Both the position numbers and the translations under genes were made by a program. A DNA stretch of 64,000 nucleotides from contig NZ_JACSDI010000006.1 of the NCBI RefSeq assembly GCF_022410515.1, positions 62,001 through 126,000 on the forward strand, in the 5' to 3' direction. Source of the DNA: Shewanella cutis (lineage in GTDB: Bacteria > Pseudomonadota > Gammaproteobacteria > Enterobacterales > Shewanellaceae). The first letter of the stretch is position 1. The number at the start of each line of letters is the position of its first letter. Shown here one piece after another: positions 9,289-17,648 of the stretch. The notes below the pieces were generated by a model. That model ran no database searches. It was not told the DNA's origin and saw only the letters and a list, made by a program, of their open reading frames with translations.

Positions 9289-9771
9289 ATGCAAAATGCT
9301 GATGATTTTATTAAGTTTTTAGAACTGGAACAGCATGTGGAAGGAGGATTTTACCGATCCTCCTACCGCTCGGAAACCGCCTTTGACCCCAGTCGACAGC
9401 TATGGAGCAGCATTTATTTCTTATTACGGACAGGCGAAGTGTCGCATTTTCATCGACTCACGGCGGATGAGATGTGGTATTTCCACGCAGGTCAATCACT
9501 GACGATTTACATGATTTCCCCCGAGGGCGAGCTAACAACGGCGCAATTAGGATTGGATTTAGCCGCGGGTGAAAGGCCGCAGTTTTTAGTGCCTAAGGGC
9601 TGCATTTTTGGCTCGGCGATGAATCAAGATGGATTTTCACTGGTGGGTTGCATGGTATCACCCGGTTTTACCTTCGATGACTTTGAGTTGTTTAGCCAAG
9701 AAGCCTTACTGGCCATGTATCCGCAGCATAAAGCAGTGATCCAAAAATTGAGTCGACCAGAGTCAAAATAA
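9289..9771 (+). CDS. Cupin family protein (DUF985)
   Basis: 160 residues from the ATG at 9289, preceded by GGAG. A longer frame back to 9190 overlaps the Fur-like box and lacks a ribosome binding site. The sequence 'FLELEQHVEGGFYRSSYRS', 'SIYFLLRTGEVSHFHRL', 'ADEMWYFHAG' and 'LVGCMVSPGF' is typical of the DUF985 (Cupin_5) single-domain beta-barrel family, which has putative metal- or ligand-binding His/Glu residues. The biological substrate is unknown. It is divergent from the TonB receptor. Confidence 0.85.
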   Translation: MQNADDFIKFLELEQHVEGGFYRSSYRSETAFDPSRQLWSSIYFLLRTGEVSHFHRLTADEMWYFHAGQSLTIYMISPEGELTTAQLGLDLAAGERPQFLVPKGCIFGSAMNQDGFSLVGCMVSPGFTFDDFELFSQEALLAMYPQHKAVIQKLSRPESK

Positions 9772-9827
9772 CGTTGTGAGATCATTGCGTTATCATGCAA
9801 TAGGTTATTCGTTGAATGGATTCAATT

Positions 9828-9856
9828 GCCGCATGCCTTTTATCTAGACATGCGGC
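9828..9856. terminator. Possible terminator hairpin
   Basis: 8-bp stem GCCGCATG/CATGCGGC with a 13-nt loop between the convergent cupin and esterase genes. The T tail is weak. Confidence 0.35.
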
Positions 9857-9866
9857 TTAGCGAGGA

Positions 9867-10781
9867 TTAAGCGCGAATAATATGAGTCACTTGCACCATG
9901 GCATCCCGAGCTGATTGGCTGACGCCCGCGAGTTGAAAGAAGCCGTGGATCACCCCTAAATAGCGGCGGCAATGGGCATCGACGCCAGCATCTAACAGGT
10001 TACGGAATAGCTGTTCGCCCTCATCTAGCAGCGGATCAAATTCGGCAGTAATAATATGAGTTTCGGGTAAACCTGCTAGGTCGTGGCTGCGCAGAGGGCT
10101 GGCTTCGACGTCGGTTCTGGGGTGCCAGTCGAGGTACATATCAAAGCCCGTGAGTAGCGTATCGCGGGTGATAATGTACTTGTCGCCATTGTCGATATAA
10201 CTCTGGCTTTTGGCGGTCGCATCCAACATCGGATAGATAAGCACTTGTTTTTTAGGTAACCATTCCCCCTTGGCCTTTAACCGCAGGCAAGTGACTAAGG
10301 CTAAATGGCCGCCGGCGCTGTCGCCCATCAAGGTGATATTAGTGTTGTCACCGCCCCATTGCTGGCAATGCTGCTGCACAAGATTGGCAGCATTGAAGGC
10401 ATCATCATGGGCGGCGGGATAAACATGCTCGGGTGCAAGGCGATAGCTGACCGCCACCACTAATGCACCGGAGTCATTGGCGATTTTACGCAGTTGCTGA
10501 TTATGGGTGGCGATGCCGCCACTGACGAAACAGCCGCCGTGATAGTAAATGACCACGGGTAAATTGTTGTCCGCCGAGGGCTTAAACAGGGTTAATTCTA
10601 TGCCCTCAAGGGATAAGGTTTTGACCTCAAATACGGTTTCCGGCTCGCCTGCCAATACTGTGCTGGCGATATAACCTTGGCGGCGTTCCTCAAGGCTTTT
10701 TTCGCGTACCGAAGGGCAACCTGCGGCGATAAACTCGCTCACCAATTGTCTAATTCCGTTTTCTAAATAGCGTTCGCTCAT
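9867..10781 (-). CDS. Alpha/beta hydrolase, HSL-type esterase/lipase
   Basis: 304 residues. The oxyanion-hole motif HGGCF ('VVIYYHGGCFVSGG') and the nucleophile elbow GDSAGG place it in the hormone-sensitive-lipase (alpha/beta-hydrolase-3) family. The catalytic Asp is probably in 'ITAEFDPLLDEG' and the His in 'VIHGFFQL'. There is no signal peptide, so it is a cytoplasmic carboxylesterase acting on short acyl esters; the exact substrate is unknown. Monocistronic. Confidence 0.9.
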   Translation of the reverse strand: MSERYLENGIRQLVSEFIAAGCPSVREKSLEERRQGYIASTVLAGEPETVFEVKTLSLEGIELTLFKPSADNNLPVVIYYHGGCFVSGGIATHNQQLRKIANDSGALVVAVSYRLAPEHVYPAAHDDAFNAANLVQQHCQQWGGDNTNITLMGDSAGGHLALVTCLRLKAKGEWLPKKQVLIYPMLDATAKSQSYIDNGDKYIITRDTLLTGFDMYLDWHPRTDVEASPLRSHDLAGLPETHIITAEFDPLLDEGEQLFRNLLDAGVDAHCRRYLGVIHGFFQLAGVSQSARDAMVQVTHIIRA

Positions 10782-10910
10782 GTGCAGTTTCCCTGAGTGT
10801 ATTGGGCGAGCAGTTATCGCCCCTTGTGGTCGGCAAAGTGTATCGACTCACTCTCGAAAAGGGTAGTGTGTATTGGGTGATTTGCTATTAACTCCATCTA
10901 TTTCAGTTGA

Positions 10911-11145
10911 TTAACCTGAACTCGGGATAACGAGTGTCGGAAAATCTAAATTTAACAATCAAAATCAATGCTATAAATGATTTTTTTGAAAAGAAGAATC
11001 TTTTTTCTGACTGAATACGCAGATTTTTGCGCATATCAAGGCGCTCTGTCGTATGCCATAGCGAGCTATGGTTAGACAGAGCAACGCAGAGAGGCCCGAA
11101 AAGATGCCTATTCAGCGGCCCTACTTATCCCGAGCTCAGGTTTAT
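10911..11145. mobile_element. Inverted-repeat (MITE-like) element, second family
   Basis: About 235 bp bounded by CCTGAACTCGGGATAA (10915-10930) and TTATCCCGAGCTCAGG (11125-11140), with the match extending outward into TAAACC-like bases. The interior holds a strong hairpin: CTCTGTC/GACAGAG enclosing CCATAGC/GCTATGG around 11050-11090. There is also a repeated pair of motifs, CTGAATACGCAGATTTTTGCGC and its mirror-like partner near 11090-11113. It has no coding capacity. It lies between the esterase start and the MATE gene. Confidence 0.6.
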
Positions 11146-11363
11146 TATATTTTTTGTTGAGTTGTCGCGGATATATTGCGACTCCCGATGAATTGAACAT
11201 TGGCCAATGAATACGGTTGCAGAGTATGGCTTTAACGTTGATGATGGATTGAGCACAGGCTAAAAATGTCAGAAAATTACACCTCGCCATACTCAAGATA
11301 ACATCTTCATCAGTCTGGCGTGTTATTGCACTCTAACTTGTCTTCCAGCGGTAAGGATCGGAC

Positions 11364-12725
11364 GTGGCCACACCAGCTAAAACCCTGCAACAACGCATGG
11401 GCATTGTCGCCCTCACTTGGCCGATTTTTATCGAAACTTTGCTGCAATCTTTACTCGGGATCAGCGATATTTTTATGCTGAGCCATTATTCCGATAATGC
11501 CGTTGCCGCAGTCGGACTCACCACCCAATTGATGTTTTTTATGATGGTGATGTCGATGATGGTGAGCACGGGCGCCAGCATTCTGATCAGCCAAAATAAC
11601 GGTGCAGGGCGAACGCAGCAGGCAACCGATATTGGTGTCGCCAGCGTGGCCTTAAGTTTAGGTTTAGCGGTGATGATGGGCGCTGCGATGTTTTTTGGTG
11701 CCCACGGCATTATCGGTTTATTTGACTTAGAGCCTAAGGTTGCGGGCTATGGTTACGATTATCTGCTGATCTGTGGCAGTTTGAGTATCGGGCTGGTGAT
11801 GAACATCGCCTTTGCCGCCATCTTACGCAGCTACGGTTTTACTCGCTCGGCTATGCTAGTCACATTAAGCACGGGATTGATGAATGTGCTTGGTAACTAT
11901 ATTGCCCTCTATTCTCCCTTTGGTTTGCCGGTTTATGGGGTAACTGGGGTGGCGATTTCGACTGTGACCAGCCAGATGATTGGGGCCTTGATTATGCTGG
12001 CCGTGATCCGCAGTAAGCGTATTCCGCTACCGATGCAGCGGCTTAACTCACTGCCGCGCAGCACCTATTGGAGTGTGATGCGCATTGGCCTGCTCAATGC
12101 GGGCGAAATGCTGTCTTACAATGTTGCGCAGATGACCATCATTTATTTTATCAGCCAGATGGGCACGCTCTCTTTAACGGCCTATACCTATGGCTTGAAT
12201 ATCAGCCGCTTTATTTACTGTTTTGCGGTGGCATTGGGGCAGGCGGCACAGATCCAAACTGGTTACTACGTGGGCAAACAATGGTTTGATGAGATCACGC
12301 TGCGGGTGCAAAAGTATTGCCTCGTAGGCTTTATCGTCTCCCTTGCCATAGTGCTAATCTTTTTTTGGCAGCGTTTTACCATTGTGGGTTGGTTAAGTGA
12401 AAATCCTGAAGTGATTCAACTTACCGCACTCCTGCTATTAGGCTCTATCGCGCTGGAAACCGGCCGAGTGTTTAATTTGGTGATTATTTCTGCATTAAAA
12501 GGCGCGGGGGATGTGGCGTTTCCGGTGCGCGTTGGCCTTTTTAGCATGTGGGGAATTGGCGTACTGTTAGCTTGGTTTTTTGGCTTGTACTTAGGTTATG
12601 GCGTGCTTGCTGCTTGGCTTGCCGTTGCGGCCGACGAGTGGGTGCGAGGATTGATTATGGTGCAACGTTGGCGCTCGAGTCGCTGGCAGCGTTTTACCCG
12701 TATTCCGCCAGCAACCTCAGCTTAA
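11364..12725 (+). CDS. MATE family multidrug/cation efflux transporter
   Basis: 453 residues starting at GTG, eight bases behind AAGGAT. Twelve hydrophobic segments are arranged as two similar halves. MATE hallmarks include 'ALTWPIFIETLLQSLLGISD' at the start and 'AVAAVGLTTQLMFF'. This family exports cationic drugs or metabolites using Na+ or H+. The gene sits between the second-family repeat element and a convergent DUF4274 gene. Substrate not predictable. Confidence 0.92.
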   Translation: MATPAKTLQQRMGIVALTWPIFIETLLQSLLGISDIFMLSHYSDNAVAAVGLTTQLMFFMMVMSMMVSTGASILISQNNGAGRTQQATDIGVASVALSLGLAVMMGAAMFFGAHGIIGLFDLEPKVAGYGYDYLLICGSLSIGLVMNIAFAAILRSYGFTRSAMLVTLSTGLMNVLGNYIALYSPFGLPVYGVTGVAISTVTSQMIGALIMLAVIRSKRIPLPMQRLNSLPRSTYWSVMRIGLLNAGEMLSYNVAQMTIIYFISQMGTLSLTAYTYGLNISRFIYCFAVALGQAAQIQTGYYVGKQWFDEITLRVQKYCLVGFIVSLAIVLIFFWQRFTIVGWLSENPEVIQLTALLLLGSIALETGRVFNLVIISALKGAGDVAFPVRVGLFSMWGIGVLLAWFFGLYLGYGVLAAWLAVAADEWVRGLIMVQRWRSSRWQRFTRIPPATSA

Positions 12726-12742
12726 ACCTAAAAGGTCACCCC

Positions 12743-13348
12743 TTATTGGTTGCCCCATTTACCCATTTTAAGCAGTTCATTTTTAAATTGTAGATACCTT
12801 GGGTGCCCTGCATCGGTTTCGATTTCCATCGTGCTGTAGGGGGCAAAAAGCGCACCGGGAATTTGGTATCCTCGCGTCAATACATCCTCTAATGAGGGCA
12901 TAACACATTCTTTAATCGGGTCAAAATGGATTTTATAACTGGCATAGCCGCGCTCAACAAACCGTTCGGTAATGTCGGTAAATAGCTGTCCAAAAGGTGT
13001 GTCGAGTGTCTGTGGCGTGGAGTAATAAAAGCCTTGTCCGTACCAGTAGAGTAATAAGGCGGTACCTGCATCGCAGAGTGGATGTTCGATAATCGCTCTG
13101 ACCATATCGGGATCATGGTCATCCCAATTCAAGTTGCCCGCGACAAAATGCAATTCCTCCATACTTTGTAAGTCACTGATACAGGTGATTTGCGCCGCCG
13201 CTTTGCCAAAGTAGGCGCTGTATTCATGTAAAGCGTCATAATCGGGATCGGCGAGCAATTTGGCGAGTTGTTGCTGATTGGCAATACAGCCTAATTCTGC
13301 GCATTCATAGGCGCGAATAAATTGTTCTTGGGTTAATAACTTGGCCAC
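12743..13348 (-). CDS. DUF4274-type protein
   Basis: 201-residue soluble protein. The segment 'LHFVAGNLNWDDHDPDMVRAIIEHPLCDAGTALLLYWYGQG' matches the DUF4274 pattern (Leu-His...Asn-Trp-Asp-Asp...His-Pro-x-Cys-Asp-x-Gly-Thr-Ala-Leu). Such proteins are often seen among toxin-immunity-like or stand-alone genes, but the function is not known. Convergent with the MATE gene, with only 17 bp between them. Confidence 0.65.
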   Translation of the reverse strand: MAKLLTQEQFIRAYECAELGCIANQQQLAKLLADPDYDALHEYSAYFGKAAAQITCISDLQSMEELHFVAGNLNWDDHDPDMVRAIIEHPLCDAGTALLLYWYGQGFYYSTPQTLDTPFGQLFTDITERFVERGYASYKIHFDPIKECVMPSLEDVLTRGYQIPGALFAPYSTMEIETDAGHPRYLQFKNELLKMGKWGNQ

Positions 13349-13378
13349 GGGCGTCCTTGGGATTTTTAAATAATGGCT

Positions 13379-13408
13379 CTCGCCAGCCTTGATAACTGGG
13401 CTAGCGAG
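13379..13408 (-). terminator. Hairpin after the CBS gene
   Basis: Stem CTCGCCAGCC/GGGCTAGCGAG with a short loop, downstream of the CBS gene stop (minus strand). Only a modest T run follows, so termination is possible but not certain. Confidence 0.4.
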
Positions 13409-13429
13409 AAATTGGGAAAATCTTAGGCG

Positions 13430-13855
13430 TTAAGCTTGCTGTTGCAGTAGGGTACGACACAGCTTGATAAAGTCAGAAGAAGTCACAATCCCTAATACTT
13501 TCTTATCGTTATCGACTACGGGTAAGCAACCGAGTTTATTATCGATAAAGTATTCTACCACCACGGTTAAGGGTTCATCCGCAGTTAACTGCTGGCAGTC
13601 TTTGTCCATAACAGTCGCTATGGGGGTATAGCGTTCCTTGCGATCGAGCGCGCCTTGGCCGTATTTATTCAACATAGATAATACGCTGGCGATCATCTTT
13701 TTGTGGGTAAGAATACCGACTAGGGTGCCGTCGGTTTCAGAAATCACTGGCAAATGGCGTACGCCACGGGTTTGCATTAAATGGTGAGCATCTTTAAGGC
13801 TTGCACCATCGCTGATGCAGATGACCTCAGTGCTCATAATATCGCTGACTTTCAT
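13430..13855 (-). CDS. CBS-domain pair protein
   Basis: 141 residues from the ATG at 13855, with AAGGA eight bases upstream. A longer TTG start at 13876 is less likely. It consists only of two CBS domains (about residues 7-60 and 75-135), with 'MSTEVICISDGASLKDAHHLM', 'HLPVIS', 'LTVVVEYFIDNKLGCLPVVD' and 'VLGIVTSSDFI'. Stand-alone CBS pairs bind adenosine nucleotides such as AMP, ATP or SAM and act as energy or redox sensors. Its partner is unknown. Confidence 0.88.
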   Translation of the reverse strand: MKVSDIMSTEVICISDGASLKDAHHLMQTRGVRHLPVISETDGTLVGILTHKKMIASVLSMLNKYGQGALDRKERYTPIATVMDKDCQQLTADEPLTVVVEYFIDNKLGCLPVVDNDKKVLGIVTSSDFIKLCRTLLQQQA

Positions 13856-14023
13856 CCTAAATTCCTTTTTTAACAATGCCCTGAATTTAGCCGTGACTAG
13901 GCTAAACGGTGAGCGATTTGCCTCTTATTCGATGTTAGCAGCTTCATTGTGCCTTGTGCCAGCATTGTACAAATAAAGTACGCTATCCAGTATAAGGCTA
14001 TGAATTAAAAGAAATCATAAAAT

Positions 14024-14052
14024 GCTGACAAAGATGTCACAAATGTGTAACA
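14024..14052 (+). promoter_or_regulatory. PHO-box-like operator
   Basis: TGTCACA (14035-14041), 4 bp, then TGTAACA (14046-14052): the two 7-mers with 11-bp period expected for PhoB. They are preceded in the same period by a weaker GCTGACA (14024-14030). The site lies 73 bp upstream of the PhoD-like phosphatase start. Confidence 0.6.
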
Positions 14053-14124
14053 GTGATATCTCACAATCGGGGCCTCATTAGACCTCATACCAGTGAACCC
14101 TCATCTTAGAAAGGAATAATAATA

Positions 14125-15891
14125 ATGAAACGAACCGTGACTCGTCGTGATTTTTTAGCAATATCGGCTAAAGGTATTGGCGCTGCAGTGATCTCCTACG
14201 GCCTAATGGGGTGTAGCAACAGTGATGATGATAACTCTGTTCCTGCACAGTTTTTACATGGTGTCGCCAGTGGTGACCCCATGCAGGATGCGGTGATCCT
14301 TTGGACCCGTGTGACGCCTGATTCTGCTGGCGATGTTAAAGTGAGCTGGCAAGTGGCCAGTGATGCGGCGTTCTCCCAATTAGTGACGACTGGGGAGATG
14401 GTCACTAATGCTAATCGTGATTACACCGTTAAAGTTGATGCCCGCGGTTTACGTGCAGGGCAAAACTATTTCTACCGCTTTATGACGGCTGACAAAACCT
14501 CCGTTGTGGGTAAGACCCGCACGTTACCCGAGGGTGAGGTGAGTTCAGTCAAATTAGCCGTTATGTCCTGCGCTAACTTCCCCGCCGGCTATTTTAACGT
14601 ATATGAATTGGCTGCAGCGCAGAATGATCTGGATGCTGTGGTGCATCTGGGTGACTACATTTACGAATATGCCCGTGGTGGTTATGCCAGTGAAAATGCG
14701 GTTAAGCTGGGGCGTGAAGTGTTACCGGCCAATGAGCTGCTGTCATTAAGCGATTACCGTACCCGTTATGGCCAATACCGTTCAGATGCTAGCCTGCAAA
14801 AACTGCACGCGAAAGTGCCTTTTATTACGGTATGGGACGACCATGAAGTGGCAAACGATACTTGGCGTGATGGCGCTGAGAATCATAACGAAGGCGAAGG
14901 GGCTTTTGCTGCACGTAAAGAAGCGGCGTTGCAGGCTTATTTTGAATGGCTGCCGATTCGCCCATGGCGTGAGGGTAACCATGAGGAAATTTACCGCAGC
15001 TTCAGTTACGGCAATCTGGTCGATTTGCACATGTTGGATACGCGCGTTTTGGCCCGCGATAAACAGCTCGACTATGCCGATTATATGGATGCCACCACGG
15101 GCGCCTTCGATGGTGAACGTTTCCGCGCTGATGTGACATCCACTTCTAGAACTCTGTTGGGATTAACGCAGTTGCTCTGGTTACAGGGCACCTTATTGCA
15201 AGCCACGGGCACATGGCAGGTGTTAGGTCAGCAAATTTTGATGGGTAAGATGTCTCTACCCGCTGCAATCGCAACCCAGCAGATGAGTATTCCCCAATTT
15301 GCCATGCTTGGGGCGCTGGCGAAGTTAGCGGCCCGTGCGGCAGCAAATGATCCGACATTAACGGCAGCGGAATTACAGTACTTACAGGCCAATCAAGCCT
15401 TGTTAACACCTGAGGTGATTGCGCTGCTGCAACTACCATCCATCCCCTATAACTTAGATGCATGGGATGGTTATGCCTATGAAAGAGAAGTTATTTTAGG
15501 CACGGCTAAATCGAAGAATCACAACCTAGTGGTGATTGCGGGTGACACCCATAACGCCTGGGCGAATGAGTTAAAAGACGTTAATGGCAATACCGTTGGG
15601 GTCGAGTTTGCCACAAGCTCGGTATCATCACCTGGTTTGGAATATTACTTAAATCTGCCTGCGGAGCAGATCCCCGCGACCGAGGCGGCGATTGTCGATC
15701 TGGTGCCGGATCTTAAATACACCAACCTAAAAGACCGCGGTTTTATGACCTTAACCTTCACCAAAGACGCTGTACGTAGTGACTGGCATTATGTCAGCAC
15801 GATTCTGGCGAAGGAGTTTGAAGAAGCCAGCTCTCGCCGCTTCAGTGCCGTAACCAAGGTTGGTAAACCTAGTATCAACCCTGTGAGCTAA
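14125..15891 (+). CDS. phoD: PhoD-like alkaline phosphatase/phosphodiesterase, Tat-exported lipoprotein
   Basis: 588 residues. The N-terminus has a twin-arginine signal (RRDFLA) and a lipobox-like 'LMGC' before 'SNSDDD', suggesting Tat export followed by lipidation. An N-terminal Fn3-like region ('FLHGVASGDPMQDAVILWTRVTP') precedes the PhoD metallophosphoesterase domain. Metal and active-site residues occur in 'VMSCANFP', 'VVHLGDYIYEY', 'VTVWDDHEVAND' and 'VVIAGDTHNAWANEL'. PhoD enzymes release phosphate from mono- and diesters outside the cytoplasm. A PHO-box-like site upstream supports induction by phosphate starvation. Gene symbol by family only. Confidence 0.9.
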   Translation: MKRTVTRRDFLAISAKGIGAAVISYGLMGCSNSDDDNSVPAQFLHGVASGDPMQDAVILWTRVTPDSAGDVKVSWQVASDAAFSQLVTTGEMVTNANRDYTVKVDARGLRAGQNYFYRFMTADKTSVVGKTRTLPEGEVSSVKLAVMSCANFPAGYFNVYELAAAQNDLDAVVHLGDYIYEYARGGYASENAVKLGREVLPANELLSLSDYRTRYGQYRSDASLQKLHAKVPFITVWDDHEVANDTWRDGAENHNEGEGAFAARKEAALQAYFEWLPIRPWREGNHEEIYRSFSYGNLVDLHMLDTRVLARDKQLDYADYMDATTGAFDGERFRADVTSTSRTLLGLTQLLWLQGTLLQATGTWQVLGQQILMGKMSLPAAIATQQMSIPQFAMLGALAKLAARAAANDPTLTAAELQYLQANQALLTPEVIALLQLPSIPYNLDAWDGYAYEREVILGTAKSKNHNLVVIAGDTHNAWANELKDVNGNTVGVEFATSSVSSPGLEYYLNLPAEQIPATEAAIVDLVPDLKYTNLKDRGFMTLTFTKDAVRSDWHYVSTILAKEFEEASSRRFSAVTKVGKPSINPVS

Positions 15892-15927
15892 CCCAAGCTC
15901 CATTTTTTGCTTAGCTCGTTCCTTGTT

Positions 15928-15952
15928 GGCCACCTCTTGGTGGCCTTTTTTT
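15928..15952 (+). terminator. Terminator after PhoD-like gene
   Basis: 7-bp stem GGCCACC/GGTGGCC with a TCTT loop, followed by seven T residues. Confidence 0.9.
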
Positions 15953-16042
15953 GCGCGTTTTGTTAGTTCCGTCCTAAAAATGCAAAATAAACGGCTGTTA
16001 GCCTATAACTTATTACTATTACTGCAGCACAGTGGTTTTTTT

Positions 16043-16186
16043 TGGTATAAAATTCGCTCCCAAAATTCGGCGGCCACCTACACTTGCTAGGCTCTTGTGA
16101 AGAGAATGCTGTTCTTGTGTTTTGGACGCCGAACAGACCTTACTAGGTAAAAAGCTACGCTTTACCGCCTAAAATCAATAACTAAG
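16043..16186 (+). promoter_or_regulatory. Promoter and structured 5' leader of phosphoribosyltransferase gene
   Basis: An extended -10 (TG then TATAAA at 16046-16051) predicts a start near 16058 and a leader of ~140 nt. The leader can form a closing stem TTCGGCG (16066-16072) with CGCCGAA (16127-16133), enclosing two adjacent hairpins: CCTA/TAGG at 16077-16091 and CTCTT/AAGAG at 16092-16104. Downstream, ACCT/AGGT (16137-16148) and GGTAAA/TTTACC (16146-16166) overlap and exclude one another. I do not recognise it as a known riboswitch. Confidence 0.5.
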
Positions 16187-16201
16187 ATGGGGATCGGTGT
16201 C

Positions 16202-16768
16202 ATGTCAGAGAAGTATTTCGTTACCGCACAGCAACTGCTCGAAGATTCATTTCTATTAGCTTCACAGGTTTATGAGAGTGGATTCCGTCCGCAGTTTATC
16301 GTGGGTATTTGGCGTGGTGGTGCTCCTATCGGGATCGCGGTGCAAGAGTTTTTCGACTTTAAACAAGTTGAAACCGACCATATTGCAGTTCGAACCTCTT
16401 CTTACTACGGGATTGGTACCGACAAGCAAAGCAAAGAAATCAAAGTACATGGCCTGCATTACATTGTTGAAAATGCGAATGCTAGCGACAGTTTATTGAT
16501 TGTTGATGATGTATTTGACTCAGGTCGCAGTATCCATGCGCTCAAGGAAAAGTTAGGCCAATTGATGCGTTTAAATATGCCTAAGGATATTCGCATCGCC
16601 TGCCCGTATTACAAGCCAAAGAATACCGCTGTGCCTTTAAAGCCTGATTACTATATCCATGCCTCTGAAGACTGGTTGGTGTTCCCACACGAAGTGACGG
16701 GTTTAACGCCGGAAGAAATTGCCGAAGGTAAGGGCGATTTAAAAAATATTCAGCATCTTTTTAAGTAA
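16202..16768 (+). CDS. Purine-type phosphoribosyltransferase
   Basis: 188 residues from the ATG at 16202, preceded by GGGGA. The ATG at 16187 lacks a ribosome binding site. The PRPP-binding loop is clear ('LLIVDDVFDSGRS'), and 'FIVGIWRGGAPIGIAVQEF' is the N-terminal substrate loop. 'KPDYYIHASEDWLVFPHE' resembles the C-terminal hood of xanthine/hypoxanthine phosphoribosyltransferases. It likely converts a free base plus PRPP to a nucleotide. The base specificity is not certain, and this may be a regulatory paralogue. The long structured leader suggests RNA-level control. Confidence 0.85.
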   Translation: MSEKYFVTAQQLLEDSFLLASQVYESGFRPQFIVGIWRGGAPIGIAVQEFFDFKQVETDHIAVRTSSYYGIGTDKQSKEIKVHGLHYIVENANASDSLLIVDDVFDSGRSIHALKEKLGQLMRLNMPKDIRIACPYYKPKNTAVPLKPDYYIHASEDWLVFPHEVTGLTPEEIAEGKGDLKNIQHLFK

Positions 16769-16798
16769 CAATAAAGACTTAATACGATTGCTATAAGA

Positions 16799-16830
16799 AA
16801 GCGCTAGGGTTCAATCGCTAGCGCTTTTTT
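16799..16830 (+). terminator. Terminator after phosphoribosyltransferase gene
   Basis: Stem AAGCGCTAG/CTAGCGCTT followed by a run of T. Confidence 0.88.
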
Positions 16831-16843
16831 GCTTTGACAGCGT

Positions 16844-16939
16844 ATTAAATATCTGTTCATTCAGCGGGAGTTAAACGCGCTTTAGACAAGGCGAAAGCTT
16901 GAAGGCATAGTGGTGCTCTGAACTGATTAGATATTTAAT
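16844..16939. repeat. Short inverted-repeat element
   Basis: ATTAAATATCTGTTCA (16844-16859) is mirrored by TGATTAGATATTTAAT (16924-16939), with 3 mismatches over 16 bp, enclosing a 64-bp interior. It could be a small miniature element or a remnant. No coding content. Confidence 0.4.
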
Positions 16940-17242
16940 GTGATAGGTATTAATAGCTGTAAAGGTCATATCGCACTCGACGATATCCATACCTGCATTA
17001 ATCGCTATTTTTACGCTAGCTTGATACTGAGCTTAGGACTAAGATTAGGACGAAAAATCATCTAGCATGCCGTGTTACTTTGGGATTCTCGCGGTGCATT
17101 GAAAGTGCTACACATGAAAATTTTCTCGTAAGCGATCTTTCTGTGCCGAAATCAAGTAAACTGCGCTCCTTTTGTTTTATGATGGCGTTTGTATCGCTTG
17201 ATAAGACAAACGTGGCAAGCATCATTTAGGAAATAGAGCAGA
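16940..17242. other. Intergenic region with promoter of DUF3622 gene
   Basis: About 300 bases. A TATGAT -10-like box near 17179 and the ribosome binding site before 17243 are the only features I can propose. Nothing else is recognised. Confidence 0.35.
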
Positions 17243-17548
17243 ATGAGCAAGGGTAAAAAATACGATTTTCGCGTAACTCAAGCTGAAAATGGTTGGAAGA
17301 CGGAAATCACCCGTCGTATGACGTCGACTAAGACGGTAGTGTCGAAAAGCCACGATGGTTTTGCGACCGAAGCAGAAGCACAGGCTTGGGGCCAAGCTGA
17401 ACTGCAAGTGTTTTTAGGCACTTTGGCTGAGCGCAACAAGCGTCGCTCAGAAAAACAAGCTAAGGCCAAATTAGCGGCGGCATTAGCGGCTGAAGCGGCA
17501 ACGGATGCCGATGATTTTGATGATGAAGACGAATTCGACGAAGAGTAA
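17243..17548 (+). CDS. DUF3622 family protein
   Basis: 101 residues. The first ~60 ('KYDFRVTQAENGWKTEITRRMTS', 'FATEAEAQAWGQAEL') match the small DUF3622 family found in marine gammaproteobacteria. The rest is an Ala/Lys-rich helix followed by a strongly acidic tail of Asp/Glu. Function unknown; charge distribution suggests binding to nucleic acid or a basic partner, but this is only inference. Own terminator downstream. Confidence 0.8.
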   Translation: MSKGKKYDFRVTQAENGWKTEITRRMTSTKTVVSKSHDGFATEAEAQAWGQAELQVFLGTLAERNKRRSEKQAKAKLAAALAAEAATDADDFDDEDEFDEE

Positions 17549-17590
17549 GTCGCCAAGGCAAAATGGTTTATAAGCCTATTTGCACTCCAC

Positions 17591-17618
17591 AAAAAGCGGA
17601 TCTTTAGATCCGCTTTTT
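17591..17618. terminator. Bidirectional terminator between DUF3622 gene and azurin gene
   Basis: 12-bp stem AAAAAGCGGATC/GATCCGCTTTTT with a TTTA loop between convergent genes. Confidence 0.92.
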
Positions 17619-17648
17619 GTTATTTGAATTAAAGGCTTCGCGTTGGCA

